This document shows positions 25,901 to 40,900 of a stretch of DNA of 64,000 bases, one piece after another. The notes beneath the pieces are model-generated. The model ran no database searches, was not told the origin of the DNA, and worked only from the letters and a program-made list of their open reading frames with translations. Position numbers and translations under genes: made by a program. The stretch is from Phallusia mammillata (lineage: Eukaryota; Chordata; Ascidiacea; Phlebobranchia; Ascidiidae). Every line of letters starts with the position of its first letter. Within the stretch, counting starts at the first letter, position 1. The stretch covers positions 1 through 64,000 of the forward strand of contig QLIY01000662.1 of assembly GCA_003260075.1 (NCBI GenBank), in the 5' to 3' direction.

Positions 25901-28900
25901 CGTTTATCTCTGCTCACTTTCAAGTATTCTTCATTATTGAAGCTTGGTGCTTAGCAAGGAATACAAACTTATCACACAGTTGTCTTATCCAAATCACCAC
26001 TAGCAGGACAAAAATGCAAAATACGAAACGTCACTTACAATGTCGCAAAACACGAAACTGCGGCACATTTTTAGACATGTCCGTAACCAGCGCGTGGATT
26101 TACACAAGACCAGGCCCGGATCAGGAGCGTTCAACTAAGGGGTGGGACCGAACAAGATGTACGGGGTTTGATAAGACCGGAATGTGAGGTGCAACCTACG
26201 ATTGAAAAGGTCTTGGCCATGATTCAAACGGGTGTGGACCTCGATACAACACGTCATTGGACTGTATTGTTAACGCACCACCTCAATATAGAAACCTTAT
26301 GCAGTTTTGCGGTCAGCTACAAAGGTTTGAGGTGTTTTGCACAAGAGCGGGGTACTTGAAAGGCGGCAAAAAGTAATGACCAAATAAGGCCTGAGCTAGC
26401 GCCTTTCGTGGCATTTAATCTCCTACGTGACAAAGCGACTGTTTCAAAGGTTCAAGTGCTCACACATGTTGCTGCTCCTGCCGACCGTGAAATACGTATG
26501 TCGGCGCAGTTTCTCGCCTTACACACCATAATATGACGTAGTGTTGTTATTTTTCTTCTCCCAAGCGGTGCATGGTGGAAGGGTCGTTGTTCCCTCGATG
26601 ATGATTTTTTGGAGAAAGACACCATCTCAGAGATGACGGGTAAAAGTATTTGTCTTCAATACAATTTCCAGACCAAAAAATGGCAATTATATCAAAATAT
26701 TTTTTTTGTGATATTGCATGAAATTTTTTTTAAATATACTTCAGAAGCCAATCAGCGCTCGTTTGCGCCCCACAAAACTTCGGAAATTAGACTAGACTTT
26801 AATTTACTACTTTTGCAATAAAGGTTCAACGAACCCCAGAAAACCCAACTATTGTCAAGGTGTGATATACCATCGTCGGGCACTCAACCAGCATCCTGCC
26901 ATGGAGCTTAACTAAAGCGAATAAATTCTTTGCTTTTGTCATTGATGGAAAGTAAAAAAAAATGTTTGCGAGGAGAAACGCACACAGCGCCGTTGGTGGC
27001 CGAAAAGCTTCCATCCAAACCGAAATGGATGAGAGATAAATCCGTCCATCGACCTCACGTAATGTTTTGTTATTGGGGTAAGCCGCACCCCTGTTGTTTG
27101 CTTCCATGGAAGTGATGTGACGTAATCAGTGACGTATTATAGGTAGTTTGAAATTGTCGAAACGGAAGAAAGTGGTGCAATTATGTGTCAAGGGTCAATT
27201 TGACGCTGATTGTTGATGTTTAAACTATAAGTGGAACATTTTTGTTAAAAACTCTTCTGTTCCAACGTTGCTACGTACTAAATTTGACATTTGACAAACT
27301 GCAATACTTATACCGAAAAAAACGCAAGTTCTATCGTATTTCTGCCAATAATGCTCAACATCTATTAAAGTTGCATGCAAATTGAGTAATTTGAAAACAA
27401 GGCCGAATTAGGAGTTGCTAATAAAATTTAGAGCGTTATTTCACGTATTTTTGCAGATGTTTTGAGAATAGGTTTTTGAGGCGTGAAAAAGAAATACCGC
27501 TAGCGATTACGCCTGACAGTATCTTCGCAAACAAGGCGCTTAAACAACTCGGAAAAGATTGATGGAACTGGAGGTGCGGTTGACCTCGGGCCATTATACG
27601 TCATAATCAGTTATAACCGATGCCAAAACATCGACGTCATTCGCTCCACAAACGATTTCGAGGCGGTCAACGAAAAACGAGAGAAGTAGTAAATTGCTTT
27701 TTTTCCTTGTTTCGCGACACTCTCTCTTTTTTTGCTGAGCACTAAGTTGACTCGCGACAGTGGCCTATAAAACCAGCACAGCAACGGTATTGGACAGCAG
27801 ATCTCGACGAGCAAAGAAACAACCTTTTGTGAAGTATAAAATTTATCTGTACTACATCATGAATGACAAGAGAGCAATGTTAGCGATGATTTTGGCGAGC
27901 TTCGTGTTTGGGTTTTTATTGGATGGCGCATTTGGATGCATGTGTATGCCAAACCACCCCCAGAAGGATATATGCCGCAACGACAGTTTTGGTAAGTTAA
28001 AGTATTGGTTTGTCTTATCTTAGATTGTTCAATAACAAAATAGTCAAAAAAGTAGACAGTATAGGACAACGTACGGTAAAGTTCGTTGAATTAACTGTAA
28101 CCACGTAAAGCTTGATCAGATTAATTATTAACAAACAGCGGGAAACAAATAAAATAAATTCATTCTGTTCGAGTCCTAAATCACGTTAACAGTTTCCTGT
28201 AAACTTTTGACAAAAATCCAGTTGCAAACGATATTTTAGCACTAAATATAATTCTTGAAACTTCGATGGCCACTGACCCATTTTCCGGCCCATCAATTTT
28301 GCGGGACAGGATTTGCGCGACGCCGCTTCACGCATGGGTAATTTTTCCGTGCCTAGAACCCGACTCCGCAAATGCAATTCGTCATAAAACGCGATTTTGC
28401 GCTTCAACGCACCGTCGTTAAATTTAATTTGGTCCAGCAGTTGGCCCATTGAAAACAACAAGGGAATAAGGCAAAGTTGCCTCATTTCACCGTAACCATA
28501 TTACCCGACTTTTTGTTTAAAGACCAAGATTTTCAGGCCGTTTGCCTAACATTTCAGCACCCATAGGTACCTATAGGACTAAAAATTAAACGAATTATGC
28601 AGGAAAGAACATGACGGTCGCAAACAGCCTATGGAAAAAACAAAAGTTAAAAGACCAATTGAAAAGAAATTTCTGATAAACTTTTCCGATGAGTAGCATC
28701 TCAATAAGTTCTCTTTGGCCACTCCTCATTGCGACAAGCGTAACAGCCTCAACTGACATAGAAACCCGGCATCACTAACTCGTTTGGACATGCGCACAAG
28801 CGGAAAGCGGAATTCCCGTTTCCGTCAAACGGACATTAATTTTTCATGCTTGATCCCTGTCAGTAAAATTTCCATGCTTGGCGTGCTCTTGAAAATTCCG

Positions 28901-31900
28901 TTTGTCGTTGCAGTGGCATTGGTGCGCATCAAGTCAGAAATGTTCGTGAGTGTCCCGCCGGTGGAGCAGATTCGCCACAAGAAGTCTGCCAAAAAACCAG
29001 CCGCAATGATCCTTACATCAAAAGGAAGATTTGACAAGGAGGAGGCCGACCAAAACGGTAAGCATTATACAGAAATTCATTACACATTTTGAAAGTTTTG
29101 AAAGAAAGAGCAAAAAACGCCAATCTGACAATAAATATTTAGTAAAGCCACATATTCAACGAAGCCATCTCTTTGTGAACTACTAATGCAAGAATGCTGT
29201 CTGGAAAGATTTTTTTCAATGAATTTAGTCACCTGAAGGTTTTATTTCGTATTTCGTCAGCCTTTATAAAAATTCACGATAAAACTTTAAACACAATAGC
29301 GACACGATGTTTCGCGGTATAAGATTAAAGTGAAATTCATTTCAAGACGTGGAATCCGCGATTTGAGTGTGACGCCAAAATTAAACACATGGAAGTTTTG
29401 AAGTTATTTCTATAGTTGCCAGGTAATCTAAAAACGTCCCGACAACACGTAAGCGGGCAACGACCAAGGGCACACAAAGGTTGTAATAGTTTGTTTAATG
29501 TCGTGTAGTACAGACGCCCAAAAATTTTAATGAGGCGCTGCCTGAACAACACCTGCTATTTTACTGAGGAAATTTCGATATTTTGCGGACAAAACGCTAG
29601 AAGATTACAGATTTGCGGCGAAGTTTACATGTTAATTTGCGGTAGAAAATGCTCTTAATTTGTCTTTGCGCGTGAATAAAACTTTAGGCGGATATGAGGT
29701 TGAAACATTTTGAACGAATACATGACCTTATATGGAAATTTACGCTCCGACTGTTAACTTTTGCGACAAAACACCTTTTGCACAAGGGTATCCACTCATG
29801 ACAACGACATTCCTTTCTGTCTACCCGTAAAATAACTTTACCACTACAAGGGAAACAATCCGAAATGACTTCCTAAATATGCGAATGAGTGTTAACGTAA
29901 CTTTAGGAAGCCATCCATCTGTTCTTGAACGGATGTACTTACACCTGTTTTAATTTCACAGGCCGCTTCGTTCCAACTGCCCTACCCGGTGAGGTAATAA
30001 TTGATGACGTATCCGGCCATGATGACGTCATGGAAAGCCTCGTGCGTTACAGAATAAAAGTTCATAAGGTATGTGACATATGTAGAGCTTTGCGACGTGT
30101 CATTGCTGTAGTAACGCCAAATGTGTATCCACTATGGGACGCGTGGTCCCTAACGTATCCCTAATGCACCACAGTGCCAAGATGACGCGCGTTCGCGGCC
30201 TTATAAAGCCTTTAGTGTGGCTCTGTCCAGGTTATATCAGGCTTTAACGCCGCGTTGTGCCCCAAGAGATTTTACACACCCTTGATAAAATGAGTTTGCA
30301 CATTTTAGTAGTGTTTGCGCCTATAAAGAGCAAGGATAGCAAATATCAGTTTTCGGTCAATAAAACGAACGAATGTAACCGTGCAAGGATTTAATATTCA
30401 ACTTGTGGGTTCGCAATTGATTTCCATCGCACGTCGCTCCAGCATGACACACTCCTAACATCTATTGACAATTTAAAGCAATTTTCCTTTACGGTCAAAG
30501 TAGCAATTTAATATATGTCATGCCAGCACGTCAATTGTTGTACAAAACAACGCCAAGCCCTGAGAATTCAAAACGCGTTAGTGGGAAGAATTCAAATTGA
30601 TGTTATTTATGAGATCGGTTGGTTCCGAGGGATGGGAAAACAAAACAAACCTGTGTTTTTGAGTGCTTACATACATGGCGGTCTCTTATGCGCTCCCTGT
30701 GTTATTCCAGGCTTACAAGGGCTTCGACACGAAAGGCTCCAACAAACAAAAGCTGTACATCTACTCGGCGCGGGATGAGGGCCTGTGTGGCCGCCGACTC
30801 AAGCCCAGAGACACCTATCTGATAATAGGTGAGAGGAACTGTGCCAGACTGTTAAGTAGCGACCAATTGGTAGCTTTGCCTTTACACCGTCGCCTCATAT
30901 TTTTGCGGTGGAATCACTTCCTCTGTACGGCGACGCAGGCACCCTTTTGTGCTTTGGTCTGCGGTCTAAATTGCGCCGCGCGCACGGCCGCTTGTGTTTC
31001 CACCCGTAATTACCGCACGTTGGAGAGGTGAACATGACCCAGAGTACACTCTACGTGTAATGGACAGGGCAAAACATAATGGAAGTGCTGTTGAATACGG
31101 TTTTCTAACAAGGGCTTGTAGTTTTCCATAATAGTCTTTATACAGAGGGCCTGTGACAAAAGAACAAAGCTTCTTTCACGGAAAATTTCCAACTCAACTA
31201 TACAGTAAAAACTGCAAGAGCCCTTTCACGTTCCTAAAACGCTACAGTTCCTTGCATAAGTAACACTTTAACGAGTGGTTTTTAACCATGCATTTTTTTC
31301 AAAGGTTCCATCGTTGATGGAAGACTCACAGTCGGACTTTGCAACCACGTCATCCCATGGAGGACTCTACCAAAAGGGGAAAAACGCAACATCCGCAAAA
31401 ACATGGAGCAGATAGGCAAAGTTTGTGAAGCGAAATGCGATATCAGCTACTGCCCATGGAGTAACTGCAAACCTGAGGTAAGACATTGCGAAGTCTGTTA
31501 CATATGAAATGCTTCCTCTTAAACCTTGTTACTCTACCAATCTTTAACACTTGTTAAGAAACGGGAAGCTATTTTGCCACATATATATTTTATTATATCA
31601 TGCATTCTGTTGTTAAGAAGCTGTAATCTTAAAATACCAATTCAGGAAATTCAAACAGAGTTAGGCCATTTTTTTAAACGTATATTATTTTTAACACTCA
31701 GAACGAGAACGAATGTTCGTGGAACAAGGCAATGGAGCGAAAATACGGAAACAGCGTTCATCAAGCCAACTTCTTGTGTTCCCCAACCACTAGGGGGCGT
31801 TGTTCTTGGCACGGAGCCACCATCAGCAAGTCCATGAAACGCAATCGCAGACACCACGCCGGTTTAAGGAGCCACAGAGACAGCAGTCTCCCTTAGAAAC

Positions 31901-34900
31901 AGACACAAAGCAATGGAGTGCTTAGCGGAGGTCGATACATGTTCTAATCGCTTCTTCAACGCACACTTGATCGCTTTCTTACTGGTTAAGAAGCGTCTCG
32001 TGCGCGTACACGGTGCCGTAGTGTTCTGTAGATGATTTGTTATTTTCTTGTTTTTCTTGTATTCCGATCTGTTTCCAAGGTGCATACAAACATTATAGCT
32101 ACAAAACATATGTTTTTACTTTTTGAAAGTGATAAGTTTATTATTTTCGTCTTCTGTTAAATACCACGACACGTGCTATTGAGCGCGGCAAACAGTTGCA
32201 CTTGTTCAATACTAATCACACCCAGGTCCAATTCATGTCCACTTAAGAGCCATTACTAATTGTCGCAACTTATAAAATTATTTTAAAGAAACTAACAAAA
32301 CGCTGGTACGAAGAAATTGGTGTGATTTATGACGACGGCCACCTGCGGGTGTCACGTGATAGTCCGTACATTCACGTGACTCATCAGTTTTGTTGCACTC
32401 CGGCGAGCAAAATGTCATGTCATGTAATAGTGTCTGGCCGTTTGAAATCGCCCACGTAGACGAGTCGAGAACAATATCGTCGTCTGGCCACGCGTCAGGT
32501 ATACGCGACCTCGATTTTGACGTGCGCCAACATAACCCTGGCGCCACTTGTGGTCTCCTACTGATGTTGATGCACAGACAAATTGCATTGTACTATTGTC
32601 CTTTCACTTTTAATTTTCGATCAAATCACATATCGGCGGCCACATAGACATCCGGCATGTTTGCTGTGCAAATATTCCTTTTGTTCGTTTGGGCGCCGGT
32701 TTGACCTGTTGTCTTTTGATTATTTCAGACTCTGTTCGATCGCTTTTGCAAATACAGCTTGTATTGAGTTTATTTTATCGATTTTGTGCATCAGGAGGCA
32801 GGAAATGACAGACCTTTGCTCGGCGCTGAAGCAAATGTCCTGATTTGATTACCCTTCGTTCCCACGGGGCAATAATGGAGTTAAAACAAAACGCGCAATG
32901 CCATTACGCCAAATTAGCCTGGTCAAGATTGGGAAATTCGTTCTGTGGTTTTCGTTCTGGCTACCCCAGCCTTCGAAATTTAAGTACTATTGACATTATT
33001 GGACAAATGCAAGTTCCTTGTCGTTGAAACCCCGTGCTAATTTGCATGTAACGAGACAAATTTGCATAGAGATTGTTGGTAACAGAACAAAGTCAACACT
33101 ATTGGGTTGTGTCAATTATTTAATATGTGTTGTGTCAATTATTTAAATTTATTGGCAAATAGATTCGAGCTAAATATAAAACAAGGAATCACAGCTGACT
33201 TTAGGCCTCAGTCGACAATTGCGCAAGTCGTATACTAAAATCTACGCAGTTTCGCAATGAGACAAGCAAAGACAGATTTATGTGTACGAGAAGTTTCATT
33301 TGTTGTACGGGGTAAGGGGGGGGGGCGCAGTTTCGCAATGAGACAAGTAAAGACAGATTTATGTGTACGAGAAGTTTCATTTGTTGTACGGGGTAAGCAT
33401 ATTTTAATGTTGTTTAACATTGCCGATTTGATACTGTAGCCATTCATAAACATTTAACCTTAGGTTTGACCTTGACGTTTTATTACCCCAATGGAGTTTA
33501 CCCATTTCTGCAAGTTCTTGCTAGCAGAAAGACAAATAGAAGAGTTTTATATTAGACTTCATTGCATGAAGATGGAACATTATTTACGCCACAGCCCACA
33601 CTTGTTGCGCAAAGACCTGACAAAACTTTTAATTTCCATCGGCCACACGTAACCACATGCTTGTTCAAACCACATTAATAAAACCAAAACAAAATTAAGC
33701 CCGGCTAACACATCAGCACGTGCCGTGTGCAAAACAAACCGATTCTGACTACTACATTGTAGCGGGTTTTCACCTGATTTTTTAGGCACAAATAGCCGCC
33801 CATGCCACCAAAACAGAAAATCAGTGATTCAGCGAAATCAGTTCGTCGGAATCGATTCTCCAGTCGTGGTTTCGTAGGTCAGTAACCGGGAAAAGTCAGC
33901 GAGCGACCAGCTAACACCCAACATCGGTTTCCGCGTTCATTCTGTTTATTGAGACGTACTACGCCAACCGTGCGCGAGATCAGACGAGGTCGACAATATT
34001 TTTCGCTATTTGCAAACTCGATCGAACACAAATAACACTCGACCTTTTTTGCTCTCCCTGCTGAGCACATTGTAAGCCTATTTTTGTTTTTCGCCACAAA
34101 GCGTAGCATTTTTGAAGACCAAATAACGAGACCAAATAAACATAAACACCCTGCATTATCAAGAAAAGAAGAACTATTTGCTGGATGGGGGGGGGGCGAA
34201 GACCAAATAACGAGTGTTAACATAAACACCCTGCATTATCAAGAAAAGAAGAACTATTTGCTGGATGAGTAACGCCGTACTTAAAAAAAAAAACTTGTAA
34301 GAAATATAAGTCCTGTGGAAGGCATAGTTTTAATGATTTTACACGTTGTCAGCAAAAGTATAAAGAACCAGACCGAATCTATCTTTCTAAACAACAGTGT
34401 GGTAACTTGCAACAAAGCAGAACCTGCATTTCTAATGGACACACATCCATTACTCCAGGGCATTAAACGCCTTCATTGCCATGTATGATTTACAACTCTG
34501 TAGCGACATACAGTGGATATCGTACAACTACAAACTGGCGTAAAAGCAACCACATCCGGCGCTTGCCGACACAAATGAGGTTCCAAACCGTTTAAAAATC
34601 GTAGGAAAGACAACTCGAGGAACGAAAATATAATTGTTACTGTTGACAAAATGGAAAAAATCAGCAGTCTGAATCACTTGTTTCCATTTCTTTTAAGGTT
34701 GTGAAGTGGTAGAAACAAAACTATTCAAATTTCGAACGAGAAACTTAAGCGACACTGCTCAACTAGGGGGGGGGGGTAGTGGATATCGTACAACTACAAA
34801 CTGGCGTAAAAGCAACCACATCTGGCGCTTGCCGGCACAAATGAGGTTCCAAACCGTTTAAAAATCGTAGGAAAGACAACTCGAGGAACGACTTTTGACT

Positions 34901-37900
34901 AACTATTCAAATTTCGAACGAGAAACTTAAGCGACACTGCTCAACTAGTGGAACAGTTGAACTATATTAAAAATATCAACTAACCAGAAACAAAACAAAG
35001 TCAAAAAAATTAAAGGCTTAAAGACTGAATTTGCGTTAAACGCACTTAGACATATTACTTTATCCAATTAGAAACATAGTGAAAATCGCGGTTACACTCA
35101 CCATTTGTTTGTGCGAAGGATAGTAGGTTTGTTCCACTAAAGGAAACTTCTCTCTTCCCAAACGTCGTTGGATCCTGATAAGTTGGGAAAACTAAAACAA
35201 GGAACAAAATAATATTAATTTGACGTTAAAAACTTTTAGTAGTTATATTAAAAAGTAATGTTTTCTAGTCATCTGTTAATTACGATGCAACTGACAGTGT
35301 TAACTCGGTAAATTTGACAAAAAAAGTTCATCTAAGCGGCAATATATAGTCAAGAGTTGTTTTGTGTTGTGTGAAAACCGCATATGGGGGGGGGGGTACA
35401 GTGTTAACTCGGTAAATTTGACAAAAAAAGTTCATCTAATTGGCAATATATAGTCAAGAGTTGTTTTGTGTTGTGTGAAAACCGCATATTTTTTTGTTTA
35501 ACATCCATGTCCTGACGTGTTACACAGGGATTGATGTGTGAAAATACTTATTCTCCTTGAGGACGATTAATTGTTATTTGATTTTAAGATTGAAGCAAAG
35601 CTCATTATCAGTACTGAAAACGAAGTTAACTCGATGATTATCGACAAAAAAACATATTAAATTACTTTTAGGGAGAAATTTTCGACAACGAACATTTGTC
35701 AAAGTTCGCCTATCGACAGTTTATGTCCAAATTCGCAATTTAATGCAACGTTTTCTCCTGGGAAATGTCTAGATTGCAAAAAGTAGTTTGAACAAGTCTG
35801 CCGAGCAACAGATGGAAGCATGGTGATTTGCAAACACCACTTTCAGAGGTTCGATCGATGAAAGCAATAACTTGTAATGCTTTTGAGGAAATGTACAATT
35901 CCGATGGATAAAGAAAGATAACATCGAAATTTGAAATCAACTGTTGTTATTAAATTAAAGCTTTGTTGTTAAATACATTTTGAACGCTTATTTCCCACAA
36001 TGATAGCAGCCTAATTATATTTTACTACAAATGTGGTGCTTAGGTTGTTAGAACATAACAATTAACAAACTATAAAATGAAATATGAGGCCAGTTTGATT
36101 TAAAAAAGTGTCAGATCAGACGTTGGGCATAGTCAAGTTTTGCGAAATAAGTAGGTTTAAAACAGGTAACATATTGTTTTTCAAATTAGTCAATTTATTA
36201 AACATTATACGAAGGTCAGGATGTTGTTTTTTCAAAAAAAACTAATGCAGACTTGTTTTAATTTCGTGTAATTTGTTTAAGAATCTTTTCGATTGTCGGA
36301 AGGCGCAAAATCGTGTTTGAAACGAAAAACGAGATTGACCAAACAGATTGCCAAAGGATGTGCGATCACATTGATCTATACCAGTGTTTCTCAACCTTTT
36401 TTCCTGTACCGCCCCTTTTAAACCTACAAAGTTTGTAAACGCCCCCCTTAGAACTGACAAAAATCAAAACGATTTAATTTCACGTATAATATCAATGTGA
36501 TAATTGAAAGTCTAATCTTTAACAAGCTATACTAGATGAAACACCAACGATTTTTAAGTACCAAACAACTAATTAAAAACACTTTTAAGTGCACGTGTGT
36601 CCACTATTTGACGTTTTTGACAGCGGTCACTTTTATTCTTAGGGACAGGGAGTCGAACCGCTTGTCATATGGGTTCAGGTTCGGTTCGGGTTCACTTGGT
36701 TTTGTTTTTAAGGGTTCGGGTTCGGTTCAGGTTTTTAAAAATGTATATTTTCGGGTTCGGGTTTTGTTCCGGTTNNNNNNNNNNNNNNNNNNNNNNNNNN
36801 NNNNNNNNNNNNNNNNNNNNNNNNNNNNNNNNNNNNNNNNNNNNNNNNNNNNNNNNNNNNNNNNNNNNNNNNNNNNNNNNNNNNNNNNNNNNNNNNNNNN
36901 NNNNNNNNNNNNNNNNNNNNNNNNNNNNNNNNNNNNNNNNNNNNNNNNNNNNNNNNNNNNNNNNNNNNNNNNNNNNNNNNNNNNNNNNNNNNNNNNNNNN
37001 NNNNNNNNNNNNNNNNNNNNNNNNNNNNNNNNNNNNNNNNNNNNNNNNNNNNNNNNNNNNNNNNNNNNNNNNNNNNNNNNNNNNNNNGGGTTCAGGTTTT
37101 GTTCCGGTTTGGGCAAATTATCCGGTCCGAACCGGTTTGCGGATTTTAAACCGGTTCAAATTTTTATTCGTTTCATTTTAATTCTACCCATCATCTACCT
37201 GGCCGTATCAAACTCCAAAAGAATTTTGCCCCCTGCACTGTTATTTTTGACACGCCCTATAATTGTTATCTCGCGTATTCTTCAGTGCGCTGTTTTGAGA
37301 AAAAAAATCACAAAATATCAAACAGACTGCATTTTTTACTGGTTCAAGTCCGGTTCGGGTCCAACGCCAAACAAAATATCGGGTTCAACTCCGGTTCGGG
37401 TTTTTAGAAAATCGTAATTAGCGGTTCGAGTTTAATGAAATTAACCGCTCAAACCGGTTCGCGGGTTCGGGTTCAGTTCCGGTTCGACTCCCTGCTTAGG
37501 GATCCTACTTCAGTACGTCAGCAGAGAATAAATCACACGTTCAATTGTGAAGTTAACAAACCCGTTTGTGACTTACCCATTACATTATAGTGTAATTAAC
37601 AAGTGATCAATTCGTTGTACGGTTTACAGCAATTGTCTAACGCTCTGCTTTGTCTAACGCTCTGCGGCCGAGCACAACGCTCTGCTTTGTCTAACGCTCT
37701 GCGGCCGAGCATTAAAAATACCGAGTACTCGGGTTCTGGTTCGATTCGGCCGAGCACAACTCAATCACTACCTGCAAATTTTGCTATTTAAAGCGCAAAC
37801 AAGCCCCGACAAGTAACGCATTATGATTTGCACAAAATTTATTGTGACATCATAATCTAAAACACATAGCAAAACAAAGAACCCAATACAGCGAATACTT

Positions 37901-40900
37901 AAAAATATAATTTAGTGAAAAATAAATTTACTTCTACTGATCGCTGGAAAAGATGACAAAAATAACGTTTTGTGCCGTTTCAACTGCTCTATCTTCTCTC
38001 AGCGCCCCCCAATCGCCCAATTATTCTCCAGCGCCCCCTTAGTGATAGCAAACGCCCCCAGGGGGGCGCTGGTGCCCCCGTTGAGAACTGCTGATCTATA
38101 CAGTAGTTCAAGGACGCAAAGCAACGCTAAAAATCGAGTCTTAAATGGCTGGTGCGAAACGCAATAGTCAGTGTACTAGTTTTACCAGATTGTAAACACC
38201 TATCTTTCAAGGCTATCTGTTGGTATTATGCAAGGGAAAGTGCAATTTACCAGTCAATTTAAATGTTGTGCTTGAAGCAAGTTTGTTCAAACCGATTAAA
38301 ATTCACGTTTTGGATTATCAATTTTCCCACAGGGACGTCCACAAAATCGTTCTGTCTATTTCATACATTTACTATTTGGGGTTCAATTAGGCGCCTGACC
38401 GGTAAATGGGCAAATAACTATTCCCAATGATCGATTCGCCTTAGTTAGAACAATCGATGAAATAATTAGTGAGATCCGCCGCTCAAACGCTTTTGCTCCA
38501 TAAGAGAAATCCGCTTTCACTCGATATACTTACCGTCCAAGGTTTGTCCATGAAGTTGTACAAAGAATGAAGCGAATTGACTGAGGGAACTCCTCCGTAT
38601 TTTAGTCCGATTATCAGGTTGCGGAAATCCTCACCAGCAGCCATAGAGCGAGGAGATTGCCGCACGAGCAAGAAATCGGGCTTGAATGACCTGTGTTAAA
38701 AAGCACCGGTCCTGGCACTTCATGAATATTTCACACCAAGCAAGAGAGGGCCGCGGATCTCTGCATCTGTCACTGCCCGCAGACAGTGCCAGTGATTTCA
38801 ATGCATCAAATTGAAATACGAATGGCCTATTTTTTAACTGATGCTGTATTATCTCATATTATATATGCTGCCGTTTGAGGTGAAATGTCCCCCCCCCCTG
38901 CCAGTGATTTCAATGCATCAAATTGAAATACGAATGGCCTATTTTTCGACAACTGATGCTGTATTATCTTATATTATATATGCTGCCGTTTGAGGTGAAA
39001 TGAAATATCATTGCGACATGAAAGATTGTATGACGTACAAGCCATTGATAATTGCAACCCAGCTTTTTGTTATGAGGAAAACCGTGCGATAGTACAACCA
39101 CTAAAAATATTATCCAAAACAAAAGCGTACACAATAATCCAAAATAAAATTTTAGTTATGTAAGTAGAATGTAAAAACGTTACATGGTGAATTGTTTGTT
39201 TTACAGCAATATTGTCAGGGGTTCTGGGTGGTAGTTTAAAACTGATGAACCCCTTTTGTTTTTTTAATATCCAACAACAGGTTTTTTTTAAGGTTTGGTT
39301 TGGGTGACCGCTAAGTAGTTTTAAGGGACCGTTTCGGTCCCCCAAAACACCTTAAAAAAACACTGTCCAACAGTATCAATGTTGTGAAGTTTAAATGATG
39401 CAGTTAATTTACTAGGTGTTTTAAATCCTGCGTATATGCCAAGTGGCCTAAACCATTTAAGAAGTTACTTGGTGCCAACATTCATATTGGGACAAAGCGC
39501 CAAAATCCATTAAAGCACCATGCATAATGGGGCTATATTACCAATGACAGGTGTTTATAACCACCAACTGCCAAACAAATTTCCGTTGCATGTATTAAGG
39601 AATTTTAAAGAAACACATTTGTAGCACACTAAAGGCAATCAGTTGTAGAGGGTGGCACTGTTTGCCATTTGGGGAAAACAGTTTGGCCGGAAAAAGATTA
39701 CCTGATAATTCGATTTCCATTTCTCATACAGTTGATATCAACTGTTACTCCACCAATACTGTGACTTGTCAAACTGATCTCGCTAAACTCCGCCTGCAAA
39801 TATAAATTGATATTATTATTGTTGTTTCTTTTACGTTATAAAAACAAATGATAAATATTGAAATAAAAGTTAGGGAGCAGACAGACCAAGCTTTGAGTCA
39901 AAATAATATCAAAGTGATGGGGTCGCATGGTTCTCAAAGTGGAGTCATTATTTCAGCGAGCTCCAGTCAAGTTTGAGTATTGCTGGTATAGGTTACACGA
40001 ATTAGGCCAAATCCGTTAATGCGAAAAAAACGTTTCAAACCCTAGTTAATCTTCTGGTGGGTTTGTTTTCTGTAATTAGGTTTTACGAACTATGACTTTC
40101 GTGTCACGCCGTTGCTTGGACCGAGGCCAAGTCAAGCTCCCATAAAACCTTAAAATTACTTAGGCTACATCTAAAGTTTAGTTTAGATTCTAAACTAAGA
40201 TAAGTAGGTGTCACATATATCAGAAATAAGGCGATGAGGTCAAAGTTTGGCGAACAATAATAACCAGATTGTAATTCTCTTGAAAGAGGAAAAAATGTGT
40301 GCCTGCCCTCCCAAGGCTCTCACATTACTCAATGTGTCGTATTCACTGGTGACAGTCACATGACAACCTCATTCACAGCTTGTCAAACCGCCATCTGAAA
40401 GGAAATCCAAAGCGACAGGTCACCGGCCTAATGAGAGATCTGTTTACACGTCACGGGTTTGGAACCTTTAATAATTTATTCTGTTTCTGTCGCACAAACT
40501 CAAGTTTTCGTCCACGACTCAACTACGTACGTATGGGGTCATAATATCAAACCAAGGACGCTGGAATGAAAGTGCGGCCAACCATTAATAATTGAGATAG
40601 AAATTTCTGGAAGAAATCAATACTCGAACTTAGGGATCAAGACAAGACAGGTAGCGAGAGAGGGCTGAACATGCGGCAGTGTTTGAGGCTACCTGCTCGA
40701 TACGGATGCTGTAATCGTTATGGATCTTTCTGCCTTTGAAGTACTTCGACCTGAAATGAACACAGTAACGGTAAAAACACGCATCTGTCTTTCGATGGCT
40801 TATGAATAAGCAGCACATTAAAAAATAATTTCATTAGCATCTTTTTATATCCCTTCACGGGGTAATCCATGATTGGCCCCCCCCCCCCACGCATCTGTCT

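Larger units (their letters stand above)
36382..38093. mobile_element. hAT element (1.7 kb) with perfect 8-bp target duplication
   Basis: The left end CAGTGTTTCTCAACC and the right end GGTGCCCCCGTTGAGAACTG are the start of imperfect inverted repeats, the right terminus being ...AACTGCTG. The 8-mer atctatac flanks both sides (36374-36381 and 38094-38101). Subterminal 'cgcccc' motifs are seen near both ends. It has no recognisable transposase, contains a second hAT-type insertion and an assembly gap, and lies in synapsin intron 5. Confidence 0.88.

Noticed and set aside
36536-37417. 293-codon frame across the N gap
   Set aside because: Most of it is N; the flanks are the simple GGGTTC-like array inside a mobile element.
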